A DNA stretch of 14,984 nucleotides. Source: Leptolinea sp. (GTDB lineage: Bacteria > Chloroflexota > Anaerolineae > Anaerolineales > Anaerolineaceae). Within the stretch, counting starts at the first letter, position 1, and the number at the start of each line of letters is the position of its first letter. Below, in pieces: positions 1 to 7,876 of the stretch. Under the pieces are notes generated by a model. That model was not told the origin of the DNA and ran no database searches. It saw only the letters and a program-made list of their open reading frames with translations. The position numbers and the translations under genes are program-made. Location of the stretch: contig JALHEL010000015.1 of NCBI GenBank assembly GCA_022837205.1, positions 1 to 14,984 on the forward strand, read 5' to 3'.

Positions 1-33
1 GTGGATATCTGCGGTTCGAAGAGGGATTCCCTG

Positions 34-60
34 TATAATTAGAAGGGGAAAAGGAGATGA
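34..60 (+). promoter_or_regulatory. Candidate -10 box and ribosome binding site for the PNP gene
   Basis: A perfect TATAAT lies at 34-39, but I see no convincing -35 box at the right distance, so the promoter part is tentative. A strong Shine-Dalgarno sequence AAGGAG at 51-56 stands 8 nt before the ATG at 65 and supports that start. If the -10 is real, the 5' leader would be very short (about 20 nt). Confidence 0.4.
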
Positions 61-64
61 ATCC

Positions 65-898
65 ATGAAAACTTATGAATATGCCGATTATGTAAAAGCT
101 GCCGAAATAATCAAAGAAAAAATAAAAACGCCCATTGAACTTGCTTTGGTTCTCGGCTCGGGATTGGGCGGTTTGGCGGATGAAGTGAAGCATCCGCTGA
201 TTATCGATTATCGCGATCTTCCCGGTTGGCCGCTTTCGACCGTGGAAGGACATAAGGGCCGGCTTGTGATCGGAGAGCTTGCCGGGCGGATGGTTCTGGT
301 TCAGCAAGGTCGGGTTCACTTTTATGAAGGATATTCTCCGGCAGAAATTACCTTTCCGATTCGTGTGATGCAATGTCTGAAGATCCCGAGTTTGATAGTG
401 ACCAATGCTGCCGGCGGGGTGAATCCGTCGTTCTCCGCAGGCGATGTCATGTTGATCACCGATCATATCGGCTTCGTTTCCATGAGCGGATTCAATCCGT
501 TGAACGGCCGGAATTTTGATCAATTCGGACCCCGATTCCCGGACATGTCACAAGCGTATGACCGAGAATATGGCTCTCTCGTAAGAAAAGCCGCCACTCG
601 AACAGGAATAGATCTCAAAGAAGGTGTTTATACTTGGTTGAGCGGGCCTTCCTTTGAGACACCGGCCGAAATACGTTTCCTCCGAACCGTGGGGACGGAT
701 GCGGTAGGTATGTCCACGGTACCCGAAGTAATTGTGGCACGGCATGGCGGAATGCGGGTGTTAGGGCTTTCCGGCATAACCAATAAATGCAGCGATGACG
801 GAGAAATGAAAGCCGATCATCAAGAGGTTTTACAGATCGCCGATATTATCGGTCCCAAAATCATCCGAATTTTATACGAAATTCTCCCCGATATGTGA
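65..898 (+). CDS. punA: Purine nucleoside phosphorylase, trimeric PNP-I type
   Basis: Cytosolic enzyme that phosphorolyses purine (deoxy)nucleosides to free base and (deoxy)ribose-1-phosphate in purine salvage. At 277 aa it has the usual length of the trimeric low-molecular-mass family. Visible family motifs are the phosphate loop GSGLGG (31-36), H63 in EGHKGR, R83/H85 in GRVHFYEGY, TNAAGG (113-118), GPSFETPAE (194-202), VGMSTVPEV (214-222) and ITN (238-240). By comparison with human PNP, F197/E198, M216, S217 and N240 correspond to the base- and ribose-contacting residues F200/E201, M219, S220 and N243. The Glu plus Asn pair suggests preference for 6-oxopurines (inosine, guanosine) over adenosine or methylthioadenosine. 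The start is fixed by AAGGAG 8 nt upstream. It is followed after 18 nt by a membrane-protein gene on the same strand, probably co-transcribed. The family is certain; the gene symbol is one of several in use. Confidence 0.95.
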   Translation: MKTYEYADYVKAAEIIKEKIKTPIELALVLGSGLGGLADEVKHPLIIDYRDLPGWPLSTVEGHKGRLVIGELAGRMVLVQQGRVHFYEGYSPAEITFPIRVMQCLKIPSLIVTNAAGGVNPSFSAGDVMLITDHIGFVSMSGFNPLNGRNFDQFGPRFPDMSQAYDREYGSLVRKAATRTGIDLKEGVYTWLSGPSFETPAEIRFLRTVGTDAVGMSTVPEVIVARHGGMRVLGLSGITNKCSDDGEMKADHQEVLQIADIIGPKIIRILYEILPDM

Positions 899-916
899 TG
901 ACCGGAAAAGAAATCA

Positions 917-1612
917 ATGCAATCCTTGTTGAACTTTTTAGTGAATTATCAGAATTGGATTTATACCGTTTTGTTAATCACTGCGGTAATTTACGGAAGG
1001 AAGCTGATTCGTGCGATTATCGAATGGCGTTCGACAATTTTCGGATTGGAAAGAGAGTTTGCCCAGCATAAATTAAATACTTCGCTGGCAATGGTCATCC
1101 TTTCGGTTTTGTTAATCATTGCCGAATTTATCTGTGTGAATTTCATTATTTCGGCTCTTCCGCAAGCAACGGGAATCCAATCGCTGCCGGCGACCACGGA
1201 TGGCGTCGATTTGAATATTGTGGCAACGAGCGGCACGGGCGTCGAATCGGGTTCGCCGAATGCTTCTTCCGCTGTCGCTCAGAATGTTACCGGAAGCGGA
1301 TGTATTCCCGGCCAAATCGAATGGATCGCACCGAAACCCGGCGAAGAAATATCGGGTATTTATAATTTGATGGCAACGGTCAATATTCTGGATATGGGTT
1401 TTTTCAAATATGATTATGCCTCTTTGAGTGATCCTACCGATTGGCACGCTATTTCCGCGGGGAATATGCCGGTCGTTGAAGGAAAATTAGGTGTCTTGGC
1501 GACCAGTGAAATTCCGAACGGTGATTATATTTTGCGATTGACGGTTGTAAATAAAGCGAATCAACAATTAACACCTTGCGATGTTGCCATTCGGATTTTA
1601 AATAAAGAGTAA
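917..1612 (+). CDS. Hypothetical membrane-anchored protein with extracytoplasmic beta-rich domain
   Basis: Family not recognised. The 231-aa protein has two hydrophobic helices near its N-terminus (about 14-35 and 57-81) separated by a short basic stretch (GRKLIRAIIEWRS). A low-complexity Ser/Thr/Gly/Ala linker follows (about 83-127), then a C-terminal domain of about 100 aa (128-231). That domain alternates hydrophobic strands (IEWIAPKPGEEISGIYNL, YILRLTVVNK, DVAIRIL) in a pattern resembling the Ig/fibronectin-like modules found in secreted Chloroflexota proteins. Cysteines 129 and 221 bracket the domain and could form a disulfide outside the membrane. The layout suggests an anchored surface or cell-wall-associated domain; no catalytic motif is visible. 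The ATG at 917 has only a weak purine-rich RBS (GGAAAAGAAA). It lies 18 nt after the PNP stop and is probably in the same transcript. Confidence 0.75.
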   Translation: MQSLLNFLVNYQNWIYTVLLITAVIYGRKLIRAIIEWRSTIFGLEREFAQHKLNTSLAMVILSVLLIIAEFICVNFIISALPQATGIQSLPATTDGVDLNIVATSGTGVESGSPNASSAVAQNVTGSGCIPGQIEWIAPKPGEEISGIYNLMATVNILDMGFFKYDYASLSDPTDWHAISAGNMPVVEGKLGVLATSEIPNGDYILRLTVVNKANQQLTPCDVAIRILNKE

Positions 1613-1670
1613 TAACTCCATAATAGGATTAAAATCAAAGAAACGAAAAGGTTAAGGATATCGATAAATC

Positions 1671-2210
1671 ATGGCTGAAATAGAAATACGGATGGCGTCG
1701 ATGGCAGATATCCCGTTGATTACGAAAATTGACTTGGATTTTGAAAGCAATTATGTATGGAAATCGCAAATGATCGATGATTTGGATTCATATACGATTG
1801 TCTTTCAGAATATCAAGTTGCCGAAGACCGTCCATGTTCCTTTCCAAGGAGGTGGAGAAGAGGCTATCGAAAAGATGGTCAAGCGTCAGGAAGTCATTGT
1901 CGCACAATATGACAACCAAGTGGCCGGTTTTGTGCGTTTGGAACAAGATGAAAATACGAATCGAATTTTATTAAAAACAGGAGGTGTGAAACCGGATTAT
2001 CGCAGAAAAGGAATAGGATCTGCACTCTTGAAGGTGATTCAGGAAAACGCGGTAAAAGTGGGAATTCCCCGTCTTGTTTGTACCGTTCAGGCGAAAAATG
2101 ATCCTGCGATTCATTTTCTGCTTTCAAAAGGGTTTCAATTTTGCGGGTATCAGGATTTTTATTTTCAAAATATGGAGATTGCGTTATTCTTTGCAAAAAA
2201 TATCCGGTAG
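1671..2210 (+). CDS. GNAT-family N-acetyltransferase
   Basis: Acyl-CoA-dependent N-acyltransferase of the GNAT fold; substrate unknown. The acetyl-CoA pyrophosphate-binding motif A is clear in GGVKPDYRRKGIGSALL (104-120), with RRKGIG matching the R/Q-x-x-G-x-G/A signature. It is followed by NDPAIHFLLSKGFQFCGY (143-160), the motif B region typical of RimI-like members. The N-terminal RMASMADIPLITKID is the usual first strand and helix. The 55-70 region (PFQGGGEEAIEKM) is longer than in minimal GNATs and may form part of the substrate pocket. At 179 aa the length is normal. A weak SD (TAAGGA, 1653-1658) lies 12 nt before the ATG. The next gene starts 12 nt after its stop, so the two are likely co-transcribed. 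Specific roles such as ribosomal-protein or antibiotic acetylation cannot be told from the sequence. Confidence 0.85.
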   Translation: MAEIEIRMASMADIPLITKIDLDFESNYVWKSQMIDDLDSYTIVFQNIKLPKTVHVPFQGGGEEAIEKMVKRQEVIVAQYDNQVAGFVRLEQDENTNRILLKTGGVKPDYRRKGIGSALLKVIQENAVKVGIPRLVCTVQAKNDPAIHFLLSKGFQFCGYQDFYFQNMEIALFFAKNIR

Positions 2211-2222
2211 CCTGCGAACGAT

Positions 2223-4115
2223 ATGATTAATTGGATTTTGCCTATCATTCGAACAATCAGTGAAATTTTGACCGCATCCATTGCGATTGCGTCATTTTCA
2301 CTTTTGTTATTTTCTTTATTTTTTATTCAAAAAGAACGACTTGCACGGGTTTTCTCATTAATTCTTTTAGCTTTAAGCGTGATTTATACAGCTGATGCGC
2401 TTTCGCTGACGACATTATCTGACCAAAATCAATTGCTTTGGCAGCAAATCCATTGGTCGGGGATTATCTTTTTACCGGCGACGATGATTCATTTTTCCCA
2501 AGTAATTTTACAGATGACGGGAAAAACAATCCGGAAGCTGAGGAAAAAGATGACCGCCGTCACTTATATTTTCTCGGTGATTTTTTTGGTCTTGCTGTGG
2601 AAGAATCAACTTTTTTACGGAACACGACGGGTCGGAAATCTTGGAATTTCCATGATCCCGACGGAGAAATTAAATTATTTTTGGGTTTGGCTGTTTGTCC
2701 TTTTGGGTGCGATGCTGATCAATTTTTATCATGCTTTTAAGCGGACCCGAACACCGACCAGCCGTCGAAGGATGCTCTATCTGATTGTCAGCGCGTTAGG
2801 AGTTTTGGTCGGGACATTTCCTTTGATGATTTACGGATCCGGCTTTCTGCTGCGGCATGAACTCGGATTTTGGCTGGTCAATTTAATCGCCAACATTCTG
2901 ATCCTGTTGATGGTGCTTTTGTTGGGTTATTCCGTTATCACTTTTTGTGTTTCCTGGTCTTATCGAGTGGTTCGCTTGCGCCTGATGGAATGGATTTTAC
3001 GCGGACCGGTGACGGCCGGGCTGACTTTGGGACTCGTAACGATCATCCGGCGCAGCTCGGGAACGTTGAATATCAATGTAGGCGGATGGACGTCCCTTTT
3101 GATGGTCGTTTCGATCGTAGTGCTGGAATATCTGATAACCTTATTGATGCCGTTGTTTGAAAGAAACAGCATTTCCGGCTACGGAAATCAGGACTATCAA
3201 ATTGTTTCCGGTCTCGAAAATATGATGATATTTTCCTCGGAGCTGGAAACCTATTTGGAGTCGATTATCAGCGCCCTATGCGATATATACCAGGCGAAAG
3301 GGGTCTTTGTTGCCGTAACGGATTCCATGGGCAATGTTGAGAATCTGATTCATGTCGGTGAAACGAGTCTATCCGATCCGATTATTTTTTCCGAAAAAAT
3401 CGAAGCGCTTCAGGGATTTACCGACGAACCGATTACGGATGACGGCAGCATTTTGTTGCCGGTCTTCTATCGTGATCTTACCGAAAATAAAACCTGGTTG
3501 TTGGCGATTATCGGTATTACTGACCCGGCTGTCACCGGCGAGGAATCGGAACCGCAATCGGCTTTAAAAGTTGCGGCGGATAAAATTCGAATTGTTTTAT
3601 GGCAACGTTGGTATTTGGGACGAACATTCAATGTTTTGCGAGAACTCTCCAACGATGAGAAGTTAGGTTCATATCGTAAGATCGGTTTATTAAACACCGC
3701 GGAAGTATTAGATCAAAAATCCGACTACGAGCTGGAAGAAGTCAGCACGTGGGTTCGAGATGCGTTAACCCATTATTGGGGCGGACCACGGTTGACCGAA
3801 AATCCCTTAATCCGATTGGATATCGTTCAACAGGAAATGAACGGTGACAGCAATAATGCGACAAATGCTTTGCGTACAATTTTGAAAAAAGCGATTGATC
3901 AGATCCGTCCGAGTGGCGAACGGTCTATTTCGGGAGAGTGGACTCTGTATAATATTTTGGATCTGAAATTCATCGAAGGTTTAAAGGTGAAAGAAGTGGC
4001 GAAAAAGTTGGCGATGTCCGAAGCTGATCTATATCGAAAGCAACGGGTCGCAATCGAAGAACTGGCGAAAACGATTATTCGTATGGAAAAGGAACATAAT
4101 TCTTCCCACCTGTAA
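2223..4115 (+). CDS. Multi-TM sensor-like protein with GAF-like domain and C-terminal helix-turn-helix, no kinase domain
   Basis: A 630-aa protein in three parts. Residues 1-310 hold about eight or nine hydrophobic helices (roughly 16-36, 41-61, 78-98, 111-127, 150-170, 185-205, 214-241, 259-275, 288-310), resembling the N-terminal 7TM region seen in some Chloroflexota histidine kinases. Residues about 325-460 look like a GAF domain (ELETYLESIISALCDIYQAK, later LLPVFYRDL and TWLLAIIGI). Residues about 500-625 are helical and end in an HTH-like unit (LKVKEVAKKLAMSEADLYRK, 587-606), preceded by GEWTLYNILDLKFIEG. No His-kinase H-box, N/G boxes, HD-GYP, GGDEF or phosphatase motif is visible. I infer a membrane-bound one-component regulator or a partner protein. 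The start ATG lies 12 nt after the acetyltransferase stop with no clear SD, so translational coupling is possible. The length and domain order are visible; the function is inferred. Confidence 0.8.
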   Translation: MINWILPIIRTISEILTASIAIASFSLLLFSLFFIQKERLARVFSLILLALSVIYTADALSLTTLSDQNQLLWQQIHWSGIIFLPATMIHFSQVILQMTGKTIRKLRKKMTAVTYIFSVIFLVLLWKNQLFYGTRRVGNLGISMIPTEKLNYFWVWLFVLLGAMLINFYHAFKRTRTPTSRRRMLYLIVSALGVLVGTFPLMIYGSGFLLRHELGFWLVNLIANILILLMVLLLGYSVITFCVSWSYRVVRLRLMEWILRGPVTAGLTLGLVTIIRRSSGTLNINVGGWTSLLMVVSIVVLEYLITLLMPLFERNSISGYGNQDYQIVSGLENMMIFSSELETYLESIISALCDIYQAKGVFVAVTDSMGNVENLIHVGETSLSDPIIFSEKIEALQGFTDEPITDDGSILLPVFYRDLTENKTWLLAIIGITDPAVTGEESEPQSALKVAADKIRIVLWQRWYLGRTFNVLRELSNDEKLGSYRKIGLLNTAEVLDQKSDYELEEVSTWVRDALTHYWGGPRLTENPLIRLDIVQQEMNGDSNNATNALRTILKKAIDQIRPSGERSISGEWTLYNILDLKFIEGLKVKEVAKKLAMSEADLYRKQRVAIEELAKTIIRMEKEHNSSHL

Positions 4116-4124
4116 GGTGTTTTT
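4107..4124 (+). terminator. Weak hairpin plus T-run at the end of the sensor-like gene
   Basis: CACCT and AGGTG (4107-4111 and 4115-4119) can pair as a 5-bp stem with a 3-nt loop, followed by five T. The stop codon of the upstream gene lies within the hairpin. The stem is short, so at most it would be an inefficient terminator before ftsK. Confidence 0.3.
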
Positions 4125-4171
4125 GGTTTGATATAAAATTTGATTCATTTATCCGTTGACAGATAAAGAGA

Positions 4172-6346
4172 ATGCCTGAAAAAGAGAACAAGCAAGAGAA
4201 TGAACCCCAAAAGCCTTCGGGCTCGCGGCTGAAAAGCGAATCTTTAATTCCGGATATCCTCGCGCTCGGCTGTATTGTGACCGGCTTGCTGTTATGGGTG
4301 GGCTTTACCGGAAAAACCGACGGCCGTTTTATTTTGAGAATGCGGAATTTTTTTTATGATTGGATCGGGACGGGGAGAATCATATTTGTTGTGCTTTTTC
4401 TCGGGCTCGGAACCGGCATTTTTCTCAGCCGGTATACAACCGTAAAAATCCGTATTCCGTTGAAAAAAATCGGCTTAATTATTCTGTTATTTTTCTTATT
4501 GCTGGCACTCGCTTCAAGCAGTGATCATTTCTCCGGAGGAAAAATCGGGGATACTTTGTTTGGCCAGCTTACCGCGGTGATCGGGGAAATTCCCGCGACG
4601 ATCCTTTTATGGGGAATCATTGCCGTCCTATTTTATTTTCTTTTTGATTTGAATCGCCCTTTGTCCGAATCGGCGGTTTTTATAAAAAAGAAAGTTGCAC
4701 ATTTCTGCGCTTCAAAACCGATCCGATCCTCCGATGAGGTTACACTTTTTCGCAGACGATTAATGAAAGAAAATATAGAAAAAGAGGAAAACGATCCATT
4801 GGAAAAAAACATTACGAATCATCCGATCGATTCCGTTATCGGCGGAAATGAAATAAAGGGAAAAAGCAAGCCGCGAACCAACCGGTTGCCGCCCATTAAT
4901 TTGCTGGAACCGGAAATGGGATTTTTAAATAAGAATATTGATGTTCAGTCACGAATCGATGAGATTGAATCCGCCATGGAAGAGTTCGGCACTCCGGTGA
5001 AAGTTATCGGTTACAGTATCGGACCCGCGATTATCCAATATCAGGTTGTTCCGGGCGCTTTGGAAAAGAACGGAAGTCACGGCACGGTAATCCCCAAGAA
5101 AATCCGGGTCGCTCAGGTTGCGCAGATGGAGCGGGATTTGGCTGTTCGAATGGGCGTGGCAAATCTTTCGATTCAGGCACCGGTGCCGGGAGAAAATTTT
5201 ATCGGGATCGATATCCCCAATCCGGACTCCCTGAAAGTTCGTCTGCGCCCTTTAATGGAAAGCCGGGAGTTTCAATCCAAGACATCACCGTTGAATGTCG
5301 CACTCGGAAGAGATATTTCCGGTAAACCGGTGGTGGTTGATTTGGAACAGATGCCCCATCTGTTGATTGCCGGTACGACCAATTCCGGTAAATCCATTTT
5401 AATCCGTTCGATGGCGGTTTGTCTGATCATGAATAACACGCCGGAAACATTGCGATTGATTATGATTGATCCCAAAAGGGTGGAACTTTTCCGTTTCAAC
5501 GGATTGCCTCATTTACTCGGTAAAGTCGAAACCGAATATGACCGAAGCATTTCGGTTTTGGGCTGGGCAGTTCAGGAAATGAAAAACCGTTATAAATTAT
5601 TTGAGACGGTGGGAGTTCGCAAATTATCTTTATATAACCAATATGCGGTTCGAAACGGGCAGAAACCATTACCTTATATCGTGATTTTCATCGATGAGTT
5701 GGCGGAAATTGTCAAAGGCGCGGATAAATTGGGTCAGGAATATATCGATACATTGGCATCGTTGGCACGAGCGACGGGAATGCACTTGGTTGTCGCAACC
5801 CAACGACCGGATACAACAGTGATTACCGGCAAAATCAAGACCAATATTCCCGCGCGAATCGCATTAAATGTTGCTTCGGCGATCGATTCGAGAGTGATTA
5901 TGGGGAAACAGGGTGCGGAAAAATTATTAGGCAGGGGGGATATGTATTTTGTCGATCCCAGTCTGAATGTGCCGATTCGAATCCAGGGACCTTTACTGAC
6001 CGATCAGGAAATTGATTCGGTCGTTGCCTTATGGAAAAAATTATCGCCAAAACCCGTCGAAGAAGCGGAAGCTCCTTGGGAAGAAATGATCGAAGACGCG
6101 GAAAAGGAAGTAAACGGTAAAGAAGAAAAGGATTTGAAAGCGGCGATTCGCCTGGTTTGCCGGACACGGAAAGCAAGCGCTTCGTATCTACAGGGAAAAA
6201 TGAATATCAGTTTTCCGAAAGCCAGCCGGCTGTTGGATCGAATGGAGCAGATTGGTGTGGTCGGTCCGATTCAGGTCGGCGGGAAAGCGCGTGAAGTATT
6301 ATGGTCTGAAGAAGAAGCGGATTCTTACGGAGAAAATGCCGCATAA
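4172..6346 (+). CDS. ftsK: DNA translocase of the FtsK/SpoIIIE family
   Basis: Membrane-anchored hexameric ATPase that pumps double-stranded DNA during chromosome segregation and division. Four N-terminal TM helices are visible (about 26-44, 68-86, 99-115, 139-158). A short charged linker (about 160-240) follows, much shorter than in E. coli FtsK. Then come the alpha domain (about 250-370) and the RecA-like motor domain with Walker A GTTNSGKS (401-408), the DPKRVEL element (433-439), Walker B IVIFIDEL (503-510; D508/E509) and VATQRP (541-546). The C-terminal gamma winged helix spans about 655-712 and ends in RMEQIGVVGP. At 724 aa it is about the size of SpoIIIE-type proteins. Two deviations are of note: Asn in place of Gly in the usual GTTGSGKS, and a changed recognition helix in gamma (see findings). 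Start at ATG 4172 with only a weak purine-rich stretch upstream. It is followed after 19 nt by a phospholipid synthase gene. Confidence 0.95.
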   Translation: MPEKENKQENEPQKPSGSRLKSESLIPDILALGCIVTGLLLWVGFTGKTDGRFILRMRNFFYDWIGTGRIIFVVLFLGLGTGIFLSRYTTVKIRIPLKKIGLIILLFFLLLALASSSDHFSGGKIGDTLFGQLTAVIGEIPATILLWGIIAVLFYFLFDLNRPLSESAVFIKKKVAHFCASKPIRSSDEVTLFRRRLMKENIEKEENDPLEKNITNHPIDSVIGGNEIKGKSKPRTNRLPPINLLEPEMGFLNKNIDVQSRIDEIESAMEEFGTPVKVIGYSIGPAIIQYQVVPGALEKNGSHGTVIPKKIRVAQVAQMERDLAVRMGVANLSIQAPVPGENFIGIDIPNPDSLKVRLRPLMESREFQSKTSPLNVALGRDISGKPVVVDLEQMPHLLIAGTTNSGKSILIRSMAVCLIMNNTPETLRLIMIDPKRVELFRFNGLPHLLGKVETEYDRSISVLGWAVQEMKNRYKLFETVGVRKLSLYNQYAVRNGQKPLPYIVIFIDELAEIVKGADKLGQEYIDTLASLARATGMHLVVATQRPDTTVITGKIKTNIPARIALNVASAIDSRVIMGKQGAEKLLGRGDMYFVDPSLNVPIRIQGPLLTDQEIDSVVALWKKLSPKPVEEAEAPWEEMIEDAEKEVNGKEEKDLKAAIRLVCRTRKASASYLQGKMNISFPKASRLLDRMEQIGVVGPIQVGGKAREVLWSEEEADSYGENAA

Positions 6347-6365
6347 AAAGGAGACAGAAGACATT

Positions 6366-7004
6366 ATGAACGAAAATATTTCAAACAACTCATCGAACCA
6401 ACCTGAAAAACCGAAAACCTTCAGCGATCAATGTCGAATATGGTTCAGGGGTTTCGGCGAAACCTGTTCTCGATTTCTGCTGAAGATCGGTCTGACCGCA
6501 AATACCGTGACAATTATTGGCTGTGCCGGGCATATTATCGCGGCATATTTAGCTGCCACGGGACATTTCACCTGGGCGGGTATTCTCTTGGTATTTTTTG
6601 CGGTTACCGATTTCTTTGACGGAACAATGGCTCGGCTTTCCACCGGCGGGAAGGGCACCCGATTCGGAGCGGTTCTGGATTCCTGTACCGATCGCTATGC
6701 CGAATTCTTCATTTTCGGCGGTTTGATTTATTACTATGCGGTTCATGAGGATTATCTGACTATGATGGTGGCGTATATTGCCATTATGGGGTCGATCCTG
6801 GTATCTTATACCCGTGCAAAAGGCGAAATCGAACGATTGGATATGAAGCTCGGCATCATGTCACGACTGGAACGTTATCTTTTCTTGGTTCCCTGTCTGT
6901 TGTTTAATATCCCGTTTATTGCCATGTGGGCGATAGCGATTGGATCTCATATCACGGCGATCCAGCGCATTCAATATATGCGGAAAGAATTGAAAGAAAA
7001 TTAG
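6366..7004 (+). CDS. CDP-alcohol phosphatidyltransferase family protein
   Basis: Integral membrane enzyme that transfers a phosphatidyl group from CDP-diacylglycerol to an alcohol acceptor (glycerol-3-phosphate, inositol phosphate or similar) in phospholipid synthesis. The 212-aa protein carries the metal-binding signature D82-x2-D85-G-x2-A-R90 ... G101-x3-D105-x3-D109, and about six hydrophobic helices. The spacer between AR and the following G is ten residues, against eight in the usual description. SYTRAKGE (147-154) and the general layout resemble actinobacterial phosphatidylinositol-phosphate synthases as much as PgsA, so the acceptor is not assigned. I chose ATG 6366 because AAGGAG at 6348-6353 precedes it by 12 nt and directly follows the ftsK stop. 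An in-frame ATG at 6336 lies inside ftsK and would add ten residues. lgt follows 27 nt downstream. Confidence 0.88.
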   Translation: MNENISNNSSNQPEKPKTFSDQCRIWFRGFGETCSRFLLKIGLTANTVTIIGCAGHIIAAYLAATGHFTWAGILLVFFAVTDFFDGTMARLSTGGKGTRFGAVLDSCTDRYAEFFIFGGLIYYYAVHEDYLTMMVAYIAIMGSILVSYTRAKGEIERLDMKLGIMSRLERYLFLVPCLLFNIPFIAMWAIAIGSHITAIQRIQYMRKELKEN

Positions 7005-7031
7005 ACCAACAAAAAAGTCAGGCGGGGACCA

Positions 7032-7844
7032 TTGGAATTTTATTCATATGGGTTTGTGATCGGGCCGTTTCTTATTCATTATTATAGTTTATGCTTCTTA
7101 GCCGGAGTCTTCAGTGCGACACTTCTCGCAAGCCGGACCGGAAAAAAGCGTGGAATCGCACCGGATACGATTTGGAGTTGTCTGTTTTGGCTTTTGATCG
7201 CCGGTATTATCGGTGCCCGGCTTTGGCATGTGTTTTTGCCTTCCAAATCCTCGGGACTTACGCTAAGCTATTATTTACACAACCCCGTCAAAATCCTTCA
7301 GGTTTGGAACGGCGGGCTGGGAATTCCCGGAGCGATTCTCGGAGGATATATCGGGTTATGGTTGTTTTGCAGAAAATACGGATTCAAAATCAGCAAATTC
7401 ACCGACACAATTTCCCCCGGGTTGGCATTGGGACAGGCAATCGGCCGATTGGGAAATTATTTTAATCAGGAACTGTACGGTGCGCCGAGCGATCTGCCTT
7501 GGGCGATCACCATCGATCCGCAATATCGTATTCCCGGATTTGAACAGCAGGCAACCTATCACCCTCTTTTCCTGTATGAATTAATCTATAACTTATTGAA
7601 CATGGGTTTTCTGCTTTGGGTCGATCACCGATTTGGTAAACGGCTGAAAGACGGAGATATTTTTTTGATTTATTTGATCGTTTATCCGGTCGGGCGGTTT
7701 TTTCTCGAATTTTTGCGGTTGGATACGGCGATGGTGGGAGGATTGGACATGAATCAACTGATCATGGGAGTGACCGCTGTTTGTGCCGCAGCGGGGTTGA
7801 TCATCCGTCATACTTTTCAGCCGAAAAGAGATTTGACAAAATAG
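7032..7844 (+). CDS. lgt: Prolipoprotein diacylglyceryl transferase
   Basis: Seven-TM enzyme that transfers diacylglycerol from phosphatidylglycerol to the lipobox cysteine of prolipoproteins, the first step of lipoprotein maturation. At 270 aa the length is typical. Family motifs visible are IIGARLWHV (59-67), WNGGLGIPGAILGG (92-105), the Lgt signature GRLGNYFNQELYG (138-150), HPLFLYE (177-183) and YPVGRFFLEFLR (218-229). R139 and R222 match E. coli R143 and R239, and Y218 matches Y235. The histidine equivalent to E. coli H103 is proline here (P99). The start is a TTG codon at 7032, supported by the usual N-terminus (FYSYGFVIGPF) and an SD-like AGGCGGGG at 7020-7027; no in-frame ATG lies nearby. 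Its placement directly after a phospholipid synthase gene fits, since phosphatidylglycerol is its substrate. The rpsT promoter overlaps its last codons. Confidence 0.95.
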   Translation: MEFYSYGFVIGPFLIHYYSLCFLAGVFSATLLASRTGKKRGIAPDTIWSCLFWLLIAGIIGARLWHVFLPSKSSGLTLSYYLHNPVKILQVWNGGLGIPGAILGGYIGLWLFCRKYGFKISKFTDTISPGLALGQAIGRLGNYFNQELYGAPSDLPWAITIDPQYRIPGFEQQATYHPLFLYELIYNLLNMGFLLWVDHRFGKRLKDGDIFLIYLIVYPVGRFFLEFLRLDTAMVGGLDMNQLIMGVTAVCAAAGLIIRHTFQPKRDLTK

Positions 7845-7861
7845 GTCTGATATAGGATAAT
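7833..7861 (+). promoter_or_regulatory. Strong sigma70-type promoter for rpsT
   Basis: A perfect -35 TTGACA (7833-7838) and a near-perfect -10 GATAAT (7856-7861) are separated by exactly 17 nt. The -35 lies within the last codons of lgt. Transcription would start near 7868, giving an untranslated leader of about 113 nt before rpsT. Confidence 0.8.
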
Positions 7862-7876
7862 AATGCCCGTTCTAAA

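Noticed and set aside
4156..4161. Perfect TTGACA just before ftsK
   Set aside because: A matching -10 would fall inside the coding region, where no TATAAT-like hexamer exists, so it is probably chance.
6252..6365. Longer start for the CDP-alcohol transferase
   Set aside because: Would overlap ftsK by about 95 nt; the added residues are ftsK out-of-frame sequence, and an SD precedes ATG 6366.
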